DNA of 64,000 bases from Kineococcus sp. TRM81007 (lineage in GTDB: Bacteria; Actinomycetota; Actinomycetes; Actinomycetales; Kineococcaceae). The stretch lies in the NCBI RefSeq assembly GCF_022669155.1, contig NZ_JALBVB010000056.1, positions 469,137 through 533,136 of the forward strand, read 5' to 3'. This document shows positions 53,938 to 61,728 of this stretch, in pieces. The notes beneath the pieces were generated by a model, which worked only from the letters and a program-made list of their open reading frames with translations, was not told the DNA's origin and did not search any database. Both the position numbers and the translations under genes were made by a program. Each line of letters starts with the position of its first letter. Position 1 is the stretch's first letter.

Positions 53938-53943
53938 TAGGTT
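53938..53943 (+). promoter_or_regulatory. -10 box of the LLM oxidoreductase (leaderless geometry)
   Basis: TAGGTT, then 6 nt, then GTG 53950. Confidence 0.5.
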
Positions 53944-53949
53944 CGCGAC

Positions 53950-54999
53950 GTGCGCCTGGGAGTGAACCTCGGTTACCTGACCGGCGGTGACGCGGCAGCG
54001 GCGGCCGCGGACACCCTGGCGCTGGTGCGCGCGGCGGAGGACGCCGGTTGCGACAGCGCGTGGGTCGCCGAGGCGTACGGCTCCGACGCCGTCAGCGTCC
54101 TGGGCTGGCTGGCGGCGCAGACCTCGCGCATCGCGCTGGGCTCGGCGGTCCTGCAGGTGCCCGCCCGCGCGCCCGCGGCCACCGCGATGGCCGCCGCCAC
54201 CCTCGACGTCCTCTCCGGAGGCAGGTTCCGCCTCGGCCTGGGCGTCTCGGGTCCTCAGGTCTCGGAGGGCTGGTACGGGCAGCGGTTCGCCGCGCCGCTG
54301 GCGCGCACCCGCGAGCACGTCGCGGTCGTCCGCGAGGTCCTGGCGCGCCGGGTGGTGCGCCACGAGGGCGAGCACGTGCGGCTGCCGCTGCCGGACGGGC
54401 CGGGGGTGCCGCTGCGGCTGATGCTGCCCGAGCCCCGGCCGGACCTGCCGATCTACCTGGCCGCCGTCGGGCCGCGCAACGTCGAGCTCGCCGGGGAGGT
54501 CGCCGACGGGTGGCTGCCGGTGTTCCTGGCCCCCGAGTCGTGCGGGGAGCAGTTCGCGCAGCTGGCCGCCGGCCGGGCGCGGCGCGCCGAACCGCCGGTG
54601 GGGGAGTTCGACGTGTGCGCCTCGGTGCCGGTGCTCGTCACCGACGCCACCGGCGAGGAGCGGCTGGCGGCCGAGGCGCCGGTGCGCCGGCACGTCGCCC
54701 TGTACCTGGGCGGGATGGGGTCGCGCTCGCAGAACTTCTACGCCTCCCTCGCCCGCCGCCTGGGGTTCTCCGACGCCGTCGACGAGGTGCAGGAGAGGTT
54801 CCTGGCCGGCGACCACCGCGCGGCCGCCGCCGCCGTGCCGGCCGGTTTCCTGGAGGCCACCTGCCTCGTGGGGCCGGCGGCGGGCCTGCGCGCGCGCCTG
54901 GACGACTACGCGCGCGCCGGCGTCACCACCCTGGCCCTGGTGCCGCAGGCGCCCGTGCTCGCCGACCGGGTGGCGGCGGTGCGGGCGCTGGCGGCCTGA
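53950..54999 (+). CDS. LLM-class F420-dependent oxidoreductase
   Basis: A 349-residue luciferase-like TIM barrel. The N-terminus [65 protein letters not shown] and PIYLAAVGPRNVELAGEVADGWLP are typical of the F420-dependent group related to methylenetetrahydromethanopterin reductase. The actual substrate is unknown. Leaderless start at GTG 53950. It stands alone on its strand, 38 bp after hemW. Confidence 0.9.
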   Translation: MRLGVNLGYLTGGDAAAAAADTLALVRAAEDAGCDSAWVAEAYGSDAVSVLGWLAAQTSRIALGSAVLQVPARAPAATAMAAATLDVLSGGRFRLGLGVSGPQVSEGWYGQRFAAPLARTREHVAVVREVLARRVVRHEGEHVRLPLPDGPGVPLRLMLPEPRPDLPIYLAAVGPRNVELAGEVADGWLPVFLAPESCGEQFAQLAAGRARRAEPPVGEFDVCASVPVLVTDATGEERLAAEAPVRRHVALYLGGMGSRSQNFYASLARRLGFSDAVDEVQERFLAGDHRAAAAAVPAGFLEATCLVGPAAGLRARLDDYARAGVTTLALVPQAPVLADRVAAVRALAA

Positions 55000-55003
55000 G
55001 CGC

Positions 55004-55570
55004 TCAGCGCACCAGGCGCAGGGTCAGCGGGTAGCGGTAGGCGCGGCCGGAGTTCGCCGCGACGGCGGCCAGGACCCCGAAGACGGACGCCCCGACGACC
55101 AGCAGCACGGGCAGGGCGAACAGGGGGGCGGCCAGCCCCAGCGTCACGACGGTCAGCACGGTGGCGGCCGCGCTGAGGGCGAGGACGTAGATCAGCAGCG
55201 AGATGCTCGCGTTGAGCGCCTCGGCGGCGTGCTCGCGCACGAACCGGCTGCGGTCCTTGAAGACGAGGAAGACCACCAGGGGGGCGATCACCGGCAGGCT
55301 GATCCACACGAGCAGCGTGCCCACGTGGGCGAGCACGCTCCAGGTGCGCTCGTCCTGCACGGACACCGGCGGCTTCTGCTGCCACTGCGGCGGCCGGCCG
55401 GGACCCTGCTGGTGCGGCCACTGCTGACCGTGCTGCTGCGCCGCCTCCTGCTCGGGCTGCCAGCCCGGGCGCCACCCGGGCGTCCAGCCGGGCTGCTGCT
55501 CCCCGCCGGCGCCGGGGGCGTGCGGGTCCTTCGTGAAGTCCGGGCGGGGCGGCTGGTGCGGGTCGCTCAC
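55004..55570 (-). CDS. DUF4870/Tic20-like membrane protein
   Basis: A 188-residue protein. Residues 1-70 are a disordered Pro/Gln/Trp-rich arm ([19 protein letters not shown]); the rest has three helices and the DUF4870 pattern [44 protein letters not shown]. The function is unknown. GTG 55570 has AGGAGG 6 nt upstream. Convergent with the LLM gene, with 4 bp between stops. Confidence 0.85.
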   Translation of the reverse strand: MSDPHQPPRPDFTKDPHAPGAGGEQQPGWTPGWRPGWQPEQEAAQQHGQQWPHQQGPGRPPQWQQKPPVSVQDERTWSVLAHVGTLLVWISLPVIAPLVVFLVFKDRSRFVREHAAEALNASISLLIYVLALSAAATVLTVVTLGLAAPLFALPVLLVVGASVFGVLAAVAANSGRAYRYPLTLRLVR

Positions 55571-55689
55571 GGTGGCCTCCTGGGGCGTCGCCGGGGTTCG
55601 GGTTCGCGTCGATCCTCCCGCGCGGGCGGGCCGGGTGTCGTCCCCCCGCGGGGTGGTCCCGGGTGCGACGAGGGGAGGAGGCGGGCGCC

Positions 55690-56559
55690 TCAGCGGTCCG
55701 CCGCGTCCGCGGTCACGAAGTCCACCAGCTCCTCCACCCGGCCCAGCAGCGCCGGTTCCAGGTCGGCGTAGCTGCGCACGGTGCCCAGGATCCGCTTCCA
55801 CCCGTGCGCGACGTCGGCCTGCGTGGCGTGCGGCCAGCCCAGCTCCGCGAGGATCCCGTGCTTCCAGGAGGTGCCGCGCGGGACCACCGGCCAGCGCTCC
55901 CACCCGAGGCGCTGGGGCCGCACCGCCTGCCACACGTCGACGAACGGGTGCCCGACCACCAGGACGTGGGGGTTCGCCCCCACCTGCGCCACGATCCGCG
56001 ACTCCTTCGACCCGGGCACGAGGTGGTCGACGAGCACCCCGATGCGCCGGCCCGGGCGCGGGCCGAAGGAGCGCACCGCGGCGTCGAGGTCGTCGACGCC
56101 GTCGAGCATCTCCACGACGACGCCCTCGACCCGCAGGTCGTCGCCCCAGACCTTCTCCACCAGCTCGGCGTCGTGGCGCCCCTCGACGAGGATCCGGGAG
56201 GCGCGCGCGGTGCGGGCGCTCGCGCCGGCCACCGCGACCGAGCCGCTGGCGGTGCGGGCGGGGCCGGTGGGCGCGGCCGCGGCGCGCGGGGGCACCAGCT
56301 TCACCGGCTGCCCGTCCACCCAGAAGCCGGGGCCCAGCGGGAAGGTGCGGGTGCGGCCCTTCGCGTCCTCCAGGACGACCACGTGCACGCCGCCGCTCTT
56401 CTCCACGCGCACCACCGCGCCCACCCAGCCGGTCTCCACGTCCTCGACGACGAGTCCGCGCGCGGCGGGTTCCTCGCGGTGCGTCGGCCGCTGCGGGTGC
56501 GGGTTCGCGGACAGCACGTCGGTGCCGTAGCGGTCGCTGGACGGGTGCCTGGGGCTCAC
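55690..56559 (-). CDS. DUF3097 protein (possible Toprim-like domain)
   Basis: A 289-residue actinobacterial family protein usually found near hrcA. The N-terminal half is beta-rich ([41 protein letters not shown]); the second half starts [32 protein letters not shown], then [16 protein letters not shown], resembling a Toprim fold with Glu and Asp residues but without a clear DxD. The GTG at 56559 is set by TAGCGT ending 7 nt upstream; a GTG three codons earlier overlaps that spacer. Function unknown. Confidence 0.82.
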   Translation of the reverse strand: MSPRHPSSDRYGTDVLSANPHPQRPTHREEPAARGLVVEDVETGWVGAVVRVEKSGGVHVVVLEDAKGRTRTFPLGPGFWVDGQPVKLVPPRAAAAPTGPARTASGSVAVAGASARTARASRILVEGRHDAELVEKVWGDDLRVEGVVVEMLDGVDDLDAAVRSFGPRPGRRIGVLVDHLVPGSKESRIVAQVGANPHVLVVGHPFVDVWQAVRPQRLGWERWPVVPRGTSWKHGILAELGWPHATQADVAHGWKRILGTVRSYADLEPALLGRVEELVDFVTADAADR

Positions 56560-56611
56560 CCGCGGCACGCTAACGACCGGTGCGGGCGGCGCGGTGGAGG
56601 CGCGCTCGGCG

Positions 56612-56643
56612 TAGACTTGGCACTCGGGTTCGGCGAGTGCCAG
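56612..56643 (+). promoter_or_regulatory. CIRCE operator with -10 box of hrcA-dnaJ
   Basis: TTGGCACTC (56617-56625), nine bases, GAGTGCCAG (56635-56643): the HrcA-binding inverted repeat, with one centred G/C pair replaced relative to TTAGCACTC/GAGTGCTAA on each side. TAGACT (56612-56617) is the -10 box and touches the left arm, so HrcA would block transcription of its own operon, released by heat. Confidence 0.93.
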
Positions 56644-56669
56644 GCAGTGGACGAGTGCCAGGCAGTGGA
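56634..56669 (+). repeat. 18-bp tandem duplication carrying a second CIRCE right arm
   Basis: CGAGTGCCAGGCAGTGGA occurs twice in a row (56634-56651, 56652-56669) without a mismatch. Each copy has the CIRCE right arm GAGTGCCAG, so a second right half-site lies at 56653-56661, in the hrcA leader. Confidence 0.95.
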
Positions 56670-56685
56670 GGGGACGGAGGTGGGT

Positions 56686-57726
56686 GTGAGCGACGACCGC
56701 AGGCTCGCGGTGCTGCGCGCCATCGTGGAGGACTACGTCTCGACCCACGAGCCCGTGGGGTCCCGGGCGCTGGTGGAGCGCCACCGCCTCGGCGTGTCAC
56801 CCGCGACGATCCGCAACGACATGGCGGTGCTGGAGGAGGAGGGGTACATCGCCCAGCCGCACACCAGCGCCGGGCGCATCCCCACCGACAAGGGCTACCG
56901 CCTGTTCGTGGACCGCCTCGCCAACCTCAAGCCCATGTCGCCCGCCGAGCGGCGCGCCATCCAGGCCTTCCTCGACGGCGCCGTCGACCTCGACGACGTC
57001 GTGGACCGCACGGTGCGGCTGCTGGCGCAGATCACCCGCCAGGCCGCCGTCGTGCAGTACCCGTCCCTCTCGCGCGCCGCGGTGCGGCACGTGGAGGTCG
57101 TGCCGGTCGGCGGGCGCAGCGCGCTGCTGGTGCTCATCACGGACACCGGCCGCGTGGAGCAGCGCGTCGTGCAGGTGCGCTCCGCCGGGGACCTGGACGC
57201 GCTGCCCGAGCAGCTGGCCGCGCTGCGCGACCGCGTCAACGCCGCCGTGGCCGGCAAGCGGCTGAAGCAGGCCCGCGAGGAGCTGACGGCCGTCGTCCAG
57301 GCCAGCGAGCCGGGCCAGACGGCGGTGGCCGCGGAGGTCGTCGCCGCCCTCGGCGAGTGCCTGACCGCGGGGCTGGAGGAACGCGTGGTGATCGCCGGCA
57401 CCGCCAACCTCGTGCGCTCCGGCGCCGACCTCTCCGCCAGCCTGGGCAGCGTGCTGGAAGCGCTGGAGGAGCACGTGGTGCTGCTGCGGCTGGTGCAGGA
57501 GATGGCCGAGGAGGGCGTCACCGACCGCGGTGCCCTCAGCGTGCGCATCGGCGCGGAGAACCTGCACCTGGGGCTGCCCGAGACGTCCGTGGTGACCAGC
57601 GGCTACGGCGAGGGGGAGGTGCTGGCGCGCTTGGGCGTGCTGGGCCCGACCCGCATGGACTACCCGACGACGATGGCGGCGGTGCGGGCGGTCTCCCGCT
57701 ACGTGTCGCGCATCCTGTCCCAGTGA
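56686..57726 (+). CDS. hrcA: heat-inducible transcription repressor HrcA
   Basis: Represses heat-shock operons by binding CIRCE; its folding depends on GroEL. The 346-residue protein has the winged helix [72 protein letters not shown] at the N-terminus, and a GAF-like domain ending [31 protein letters not shown] 56686 has GGAGG 5 nt upstream; GTG 56680 is in frame but lies inside that site. Autoregulated by the CIRCE just upstream; operon with dnaJ. Confidence 0.97.
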   Translation: MSDDRRLAVLRAIVEDYVSTHEPVGSRALVERHRLGVSPATIRNDMAVLEEEGYIAQPHTSAGRIPTDKGYRLFVDRLANLKPMSPAERRAIQAFLDGAVDLDDVVDRTVRLLAQITRQAAVVQYPSLSRAAVRHVEVVPVGGRSALLVLITDTGRVEQRVVQVRSAGDLDALPEQLAALRDRVNAAVAGKRLKQAREELTAVVQASEPGQTAVAAEVVAALGECLTAGLEERVVIAGTANLVRSGADLSASLGSVLEALEEHVVLLRLVQEMAEEGVTDRGALSVRIGAENLHLGLPETSVVTSGYGEGEVLARLGVLGPTRMDYPTTMAAVRAVSRYVSRILSQ

Positions 57727-57766
57727 CCGACCGGACGAACCACCGAACGGGAGACCTGAGCACCTC

Positions 57767-58885
57767 GTGAGCGACTACTACGACGTCCTGGGCGTCAGCA
57801 GGGACGCCTCGGCGGAGGACATCAAGCGCGCCTACCGCAAGCTGGCGCGCAAGCTCCACCCCGACGTCACCTCCGACCCGGACGCGGGGGACAGGTTCAA
57901 GGAGGTCTCCCAGGCCTACGAGACGCTGTCCAACCCGGACAAGCGCGCCCAGTACGACCGCGGCGGCGCGCCCGGCGCGGCCGGCGGCTTCGGGCAGGGC
58001 TTCGGCTTCTCCGACATCATGGACGCCTTCTTCGGCCAGAGCGGCGCCGGCGGCGGCCGCGGGCCGGTCAGCCGCACCCAGCGCGGCCAGGACGCCCTCA
58101 TCCGCGTCGACGTGGACCTCGCCGAGGCCGCCTTCGGCGGCGAGCGGCAGATCCAGGTCGACACCGCCGTGCTGTGCCCCACGTGCAAGGGCACCTGCTG
58201 CCAGCCGGGCACCCAGCCGGCCACCTGCGACATCTGCGGCGGCCAGGGCTCGGTGCAGCGCGTGGTGCGCTCCCTGCTGGGGCAGGTCATGACCAGCCAG
58301 CCGTGCCCCACCTGCCACGGCTTCGGCACCGTGCTGCCCAGCCCGTGCCTGGAGTGCTCCGGCGAGGGGCGGGTGCGCGCCCGACGGCCGCTGACCATCC
58401 GCATCCCCGCCGGCGTGGACACCGGCACCCGCATCCAGCTCGCCGCCCAGGGCGAGGTCGGCACCGCCGGCGGCCCGCCCGGCGACCTCTACGTGGAGAT
58501 CCACGAGCGCCCGCACCCGGTCTTCACCCGCCGCGGTGACGACCTGCTGTGCACGCTGGAGGTCCCCATGACGGCCGCGGCGCTGGGGGCGTCGATCCCG
58601 CTGGAGACCCTCGACGGTGACGAGGAGGTCGAGGTGCGCCCCGGCGCGCAGGGCGGCGAGGTCGTCACCCTGAAGCAGAAGGGCGTCGAGCACCTGCGCT
58701 CGGCCGGCCGCGGCGACCTGCTGGTCACCCTGGAGGTCGTCACCCCGCGCGACCTCGACGAGGAGCAGGAGGAGCTGCTGCGCCGCCTGGCGGAGATCCG
58801 CGGCGAGGTGCGCCCGGCGGGCAAGCTGTCCCCGGCCCACCACGGCGTCTTCTCCAAGCTGCGCGAGCGCTTCGGCGGTCGCTGA
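57767..58885 (+). CDS. dnaJ: chaperone DnaJ (hrcA-linked, DnaJ2 type)
   Basis: Hsp40 co-chaperone delivering clients to DnaK. The 372-residue protein has the J domain with HPD ([11 protein letters not shown]), a Gly/Phe-rich linker, the cysteine-rich domain, and two C-terminal substrate domains. Zinc motifs read [25 protein letters not shown] and CLECSGEG: the first lacks the second Gly of CxxCxGxG and has an extra Cys pair. The GTG at 57767 follows hrcA by 40 bp. Unlike dnaK-operon DnaJ, this copy travels with hrcA. Confidence 0.96.
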   Translation: MSDYYDVLGVSRDASAEDIKRAYRKLARKLHPDVTSDPDAGDRFKEVSQAYETLSNPDKRAQYDRGGAPGAAGGFGQGFGFSDIMDAFFGQSGAGGGRGPVSRTQRGQDALIRVDVDLAEAAFGGERQIQVDTAVLCPTCKGTCCQPGTQPATCDICGGQGSVQRVVRSLLGQVMTSQPCPTCHGFGTVLPSPCLECSGEGRVRARRPLTIRIPAGVDTGTRIQLAAQGEVGTAGGPPGDLYVEIHERPHPVFTRRGDDLLCTLEVPMTAAALGASIPLETLDGDEEVEVRPGAQGGEVVTLKQKGVEHLRSAGRGDLLVTLEVVTPRDLDEEQEELLRRLAEIRGEVRPAGKLSPAHHGVFSKLRERFGGR

Positions 58886-58907
58886 CGCCCGGCGCGCGCC
58901 CCTGCGG

Positions 58908-58913
58908 CAGGGT
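58908..58913 (+). promoter_or_regulatory. -10 box of the DUF1648 gene (leaderless geometry)
   Basis: CAGGGT, then 6 nt, then GTG 58920. Confidence 0.4.
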
Positions 58914-58919
58914 GGGGGC

Positions 58920-59420
58920 GTGCGCGCGAAGGTGTTCACCGCGTCGGTGGTGCTCTACGCCGCGGCCGTCGTCGTGGCGGCCCTGGTGCTGCCGGAGCGG
59001 GTACCCACCCACTTCGGCGGCAGCGGCGAGGCCGACGACTGGAGCAGCCGCGCCGAGGCGGTCGCGGTCTCCGCACTGATCGGCGCAGCTCTCGCGGCGC
59101 TCTTCGCGGCGCTGGCCGCCGGGGTGCGGCGCCTGCCGGTGGACGTGGTCAACGTGCCGAACGCCTGGTACTGGAGGGCGCCGGAGAACGAGGCCGAGCT
59201 GCGCCGGCGCGCCCTCGGCGACCTGTGGGCCGTCGGGACGGCGACGATGCTGCTGCTGACGGCCGTCGAGGGCGCGATCGTGCAGGTGGCGCTGACGGGC
59301 ACCGGCCGGCTGCCGTGGTGGTTCTTCGCCGTCTTCGGGACCTGGCTCGCCGGCCTCCTGCTGTGGGCGCTGAGCCTGGGGTTCACCCGGTACCGCGTGC
59401 CGACGGGTGCCGGGCGCTGA
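58920..59420 (+). CDS. DUF1648 membrane protein
   Basis: A 166-residue membrane protein with about four helices. The DUF1648 motif is visible in LPERVPTHFGGSGEADDWSSRAEAV, between the first two helices. Relatives include SdpI-type immunity proteins, but this one is shorter and stands alone, so no immunity role is claimed. The start is GTG 58920, with no Shine-Dalgarno. Confidence 0.8.
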   Translation: MRAKVFTASVVLYAAAVVVAALVLPERVPTHFGGSGEADDWSSRAEAVAVSALIGAALAALFAALAAGVRRLPVDVVNVPNAWYWRAPENEAELRRRALGDLWAVGTATMLLLTAVEGAIVQVALTGTGRLPWWFFAVFGTWLAGLLLWALSLGFTRYRVPTGAGR

Positions 59421-59421
59421 C

Positions 59422-59470
59422 CCGCACCCGCCGGCGGGTGCGGTGAGGACCCCCCGAGGGCCCTCACCGC
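59422..59470. terminator. double hairpin between convergent genes
   Basis: A 22-bp perfect palindrome CCGCACCCGCC/GGCGGGTGCGG (59422-59443) followed by a second stem GGTGAGG/CCTCACC (59442-59448 with 59462-59468). The two share a few bases and may be alternative folds. They lie between the DUF1648 stop and the GerMN gene stop. Confidence 0.6.
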
Positions 59471-59488
59471 ACCGGTCGGGGGAGAGCC

Positions 59489-60634
59489 TCAGCGCACGGT
59501 GAAGCTCTTGGTGTCGCCCGCGGGCTGCGCGCCGGCCTCACCGCCGGACTCGTCGGGGCGCTCCACCAGGACGGTGTACTCGCCCGCCGGCAGCGGGATC
59601 GTCACGGAGAACTCCGCGAACGTGCCGTTGGCGCCGGCCTGCGCCGGCCCGCGGGTCACCTCGGCGCCGGAGGCGTCGGTGACGGTGTACAGCAGGGTGC
59701 CCTCGAAGGCGCTGCCGACGCCCTCGACGACCACCTGGCCGGGGGTGCCGGTGTCCACGGACGTGATCCACGCCGGGGCCTGCACGTCCGCCTGCGGCGC
59801 GCGCGAGACCGTCTCCGGCAGCGCGTAGCCGAACACCAGCGGCTCCGACCGCCCGTCGACGCGGATCTCGACCGGCACGTCCTCGCCGGCGGCGGCCGTG
59901 ACCGTGTAGACGAGCTGCTGCACGGCGGCCGTCACGTCACCGGCCTTGGCGTCCCCGGACGCCGCCGAGGCGGCGATGTCCACGACGAGCCGGTCCTCGC
60001 CCGCGGTCACGGTCGCGGAGGCGTCCGGGCCCCACGGGCTGGCGTAGTCGGGGTCCGAGGGCTGCCCGCCCAGCACGGCGCGCAGCGCGTTCGTCGCGTC
60101 GTCCGCCGCGTCGCCGGCGGGCACGTACTCGCGGAAGAGCAGCTGCGGGTCACCGCCCAGCCAGTACACCGGCACGGTGGCCGAGCCGGCCGGCAGCGCC
60201 TGCCCGGTGCCCGCGGCGGGCGTGCCGGGGTCGCTGGTGCTCGCCGCCTCCGGCGGGGTCGTCGCTCCGGTGGTCCCCTCGGCCGGCGCACCGGTCGTCG
60301 CGTCCTGCGCCGGGGAGGGCGACGTGGTGCCCTGCTGCGTCGTCCCGGTGGAGGCCGAGGCGACGGTGCGCACCGCGCCGTCGCCCCGGGTCAGCGCGAA
60401 GGCGCTGCCGCCGACGACGACGACCGCGGCGGCGGTCGCCACGGCGGCCCAGGCGCGGGTGGAGCGGCGGCTGGCGTTGGTGCTCATGCGGATCTCCTGG
60501 AGGCGCTCGGTGGGCTGCACCGCGTCGGCGCGGGCGGCGAGGGCGTCGCGCAGCGCGCGGGCGGTGGGGTCGGTGTCCGGGTCGGGCAGCGGCCCGGCGG
60601 GTGCCGGGTCGTCGGGGTCGGGGCGGTCGCTCAC
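59489..60634 (-). CDS. membrane-anchored GerMN/Gmad2 domain protein, partner of the ECF sigma factor
   Basis: A 381-residue single-pass protein. Residues 1-60 are cytoplasmic (ARALRDALAARADAVQPTERLQEIR), one helix lies at about 60-82 (WAAVATAAAVVVVGGSAFAL), then a Thr/Pro/Ala linker, a GerMN-like domain (VPVYWLGGDPQLLFREYVPAG, then LRAVLGGQPSDPDYASPWG), and a C-terminal Gmad2 Ig-like domain. The GTG start overlaps the sigma factor stop (GTGA). The arrangement suggests an anti-sigma or surface-sensing role; no zinc anti-sigma motif is present, so this is inference. Confidence 0.85.
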   Translation of the reverse strand: MSDRPDPDDPAPAGPLPDPDTDPTARALRDALAARADAVQPTERLQEIRMSTNASRRSTRAWAAVATAAAVVVVGGSAFALTRGDGAVRTVASASTGTTQQGTTSPSPAQDATTGAPAEGTTGATTPPEAASTSDPGTPAAGTGQALPAGSATVPVYWLGGDPQLLFREYVPAGDAADDATNALRAVLGGQPSDPDYASPWGPDASATVTAGEDRLVVDIAASAASGDAKAGDVTAAVQQLVYTVTAAAGEDVPVEIRVDGRSEPLVFGYALPETVSRAPQADVQAPAWITSVDTGTPGQVVVEGVGSAFEGTLLYTVTDASGAEVTRGPAQAGANGTFAEFSVTIPLPAGEYTVLVERPDESGGEAGAQPAGDTKSFTVR

Positions 60635-61224
60635 GGGGTTCCCTCCTGGCGGGTCAGGCCGGCGCGCAGCGCCGCCAGCCCGCGGTGCGCGTGCGTCTTG
60701 ACGGCCCCGCGGCTGATGCCCAGGGTCTCGGCGATGTCCTGCTCGGACAGGTCGGCGGAGTAGCGCAGCACCAGGACCTCCCGCTGGCGCGCGGGCAGCC
60801 CGTCCAGCGCGGCCAGGACCAGCCGGTGCTCCGCGGAGCGCACCGCCCGCTCCTCCGGGCCCTCCGGCGCCGGGTCCGGCAGTGGGCGCCTGCGGTCGGC
60901 CACGGCGCGGTGGCGCAGCACGTCGCGGGCGCCGTTGACCACCGCCTGCCGCAGGTACGCCACGGCCGAGGCCCGGTCGTCCAGCCGCCGCCAGCGGCGG
61001 TGCAGCGCGACGAACGCCTCCTGCACCACCTCCTCGGCCGTGGACGTCTCCCCGGTGAACTCCGCGGCCAGCGCCACCAGGCGCCGCCAGTGCGCGGCGT
61101 ACAGCACGGTCACGGCCGTGTCGGCGTCCCAGGTGCGGGGGTCGTCGGCGTCGTGCCCGTCGCGCGCGACGCCGGGCCCGGGACCGACCTGCCGGTCAGC
61201 CACGGCGCGCCGCGCTCTGAGCAT
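60631..61224 (-). CDS. SigE-type ECF RNA polymerase sigma factor
   Basis: A sigma-70 family factor of about 197 residues with region 2 (YAAHWRRLVALAAEFTGETSTAEEVVQEAFVALHRRWRRL) and region 4 (ALDGLPARQREVLVLRYSADLSEQDIAETLGISRGAVKTHAHRGLAALR). It matches the SigE/sigma-70 group common in actinobacteria. ATG 61224 is taken as the start; GTG 61230, two codons upstream, is possible. Cotranscribed with the GerMN membrane protein through a 4-bp overlap. Confidence 0.88.
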   Translation of the reverse strand: MLRARRAVADRQVGPGPGVARDGHDADDPRTWDADTAVTVLYAAHWRRLVALAAEFTGETSTAEEVVQEAFVALHRRWRRLDDRASAVAYLRQAVVNGARDVLRHRAVADRRRPLPDPAPEGPEERAVRSAEHRLVLAALDGLPARQREVLVLRYSADLSEQDIAETLGISRGAVKTHAHRGLAALRAGLTRQEGTP

Positions 61225-61331
61225 CTCCACACCAGTACGACGAGCGAGGAGCGGTCACGGTTGACATCCAACCGGAGGTGATCGGCCGGGAGGGGGAGCG
61301 GGCACCCCGGGCACCCGGCGGGCCGCGCGGG

Positions 61332-61337
61332 TACGGT
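61332..61337 (+). promoter_or_regulatory. -10 box of the HIT gene (leaderless geometry)
   Basis: TACGGT, then 6 nt, then ATG 61344. TTGACA at 61260-61265 is a good -35 hexamer but lies too far upstream for this -10 box. Confidence 0.5.
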
Positions 61338-61343
61338 TCCGCC

Positions 61344-61706
61344 ATGAGCGGCAGACGGAACGGCAGCGCCCCCGCCGACCTCTTCCTGCGCATCGTCGCC
61401 GGGGACCTGCCGGCGACGGTCGTGCACTCCGACGACCTCGTCGTCGCCTTCGAGGACGCCGACCCGCAGGCCCCGGTGCACGTCCTGGTCGTCCCGCGCG
61501 AGCGCCACGAGACCGTCGCCGACCTCGCCGCCGAGGCCCCCGCGACGCTCGCGCGCCTGGTCCAGGTGGCCCAGCGGGTGGCCGACGAGCGCTGCGGCGG
61601 GCACTACCGGCTCGTCTTCAACAGCGGCGAGGACGTGGGTCAGTCGGTGCCCCACGTGCACGGTCACGTCCTGGGCGGCCGGGCCTTCACTTGGCCGCCC
61701 GGCTAG
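61344..61706 (+). CDS. HIT-family nucleotide hydrolase (HinT-like)
   Basis: A 120-residue purine nucleoside phosphoramidase-like protein. It has ADLFLRIVAGDLPATVVHSDDLVVAFEDADPQAPVHVLVVPRERHE, and the histidine triad HVHGHVLGG near the C-terminus with the catalytic middle His. The length is normal for HinT. The ATG at 61344 fits leaderless initiation. It lies 22 bp before the amidotransferase gene; a link to it is not obvious. Confidence 0.93.
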   Translation: MSGRRNGSAPADLFLRIVAGDLPATVVHSDDLVVAFEDADPQAPVHVLVVPRERHETVADLAAEAPATLARLVQVAQRVADERCGGHYRLVFNSGEDVGQSVPHVHGHVLGGRAFTWPPG

Positions 61707-61728
61707 TCAGAGGGTTGGATGGGGTCCC

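Noticed and set aside
58920-59420. SdpI-like immunity protein of a toxin system
   Set aside because: Only the DUF1648 motif is shared; no SdpC- or SdpR-like neighbour exists.
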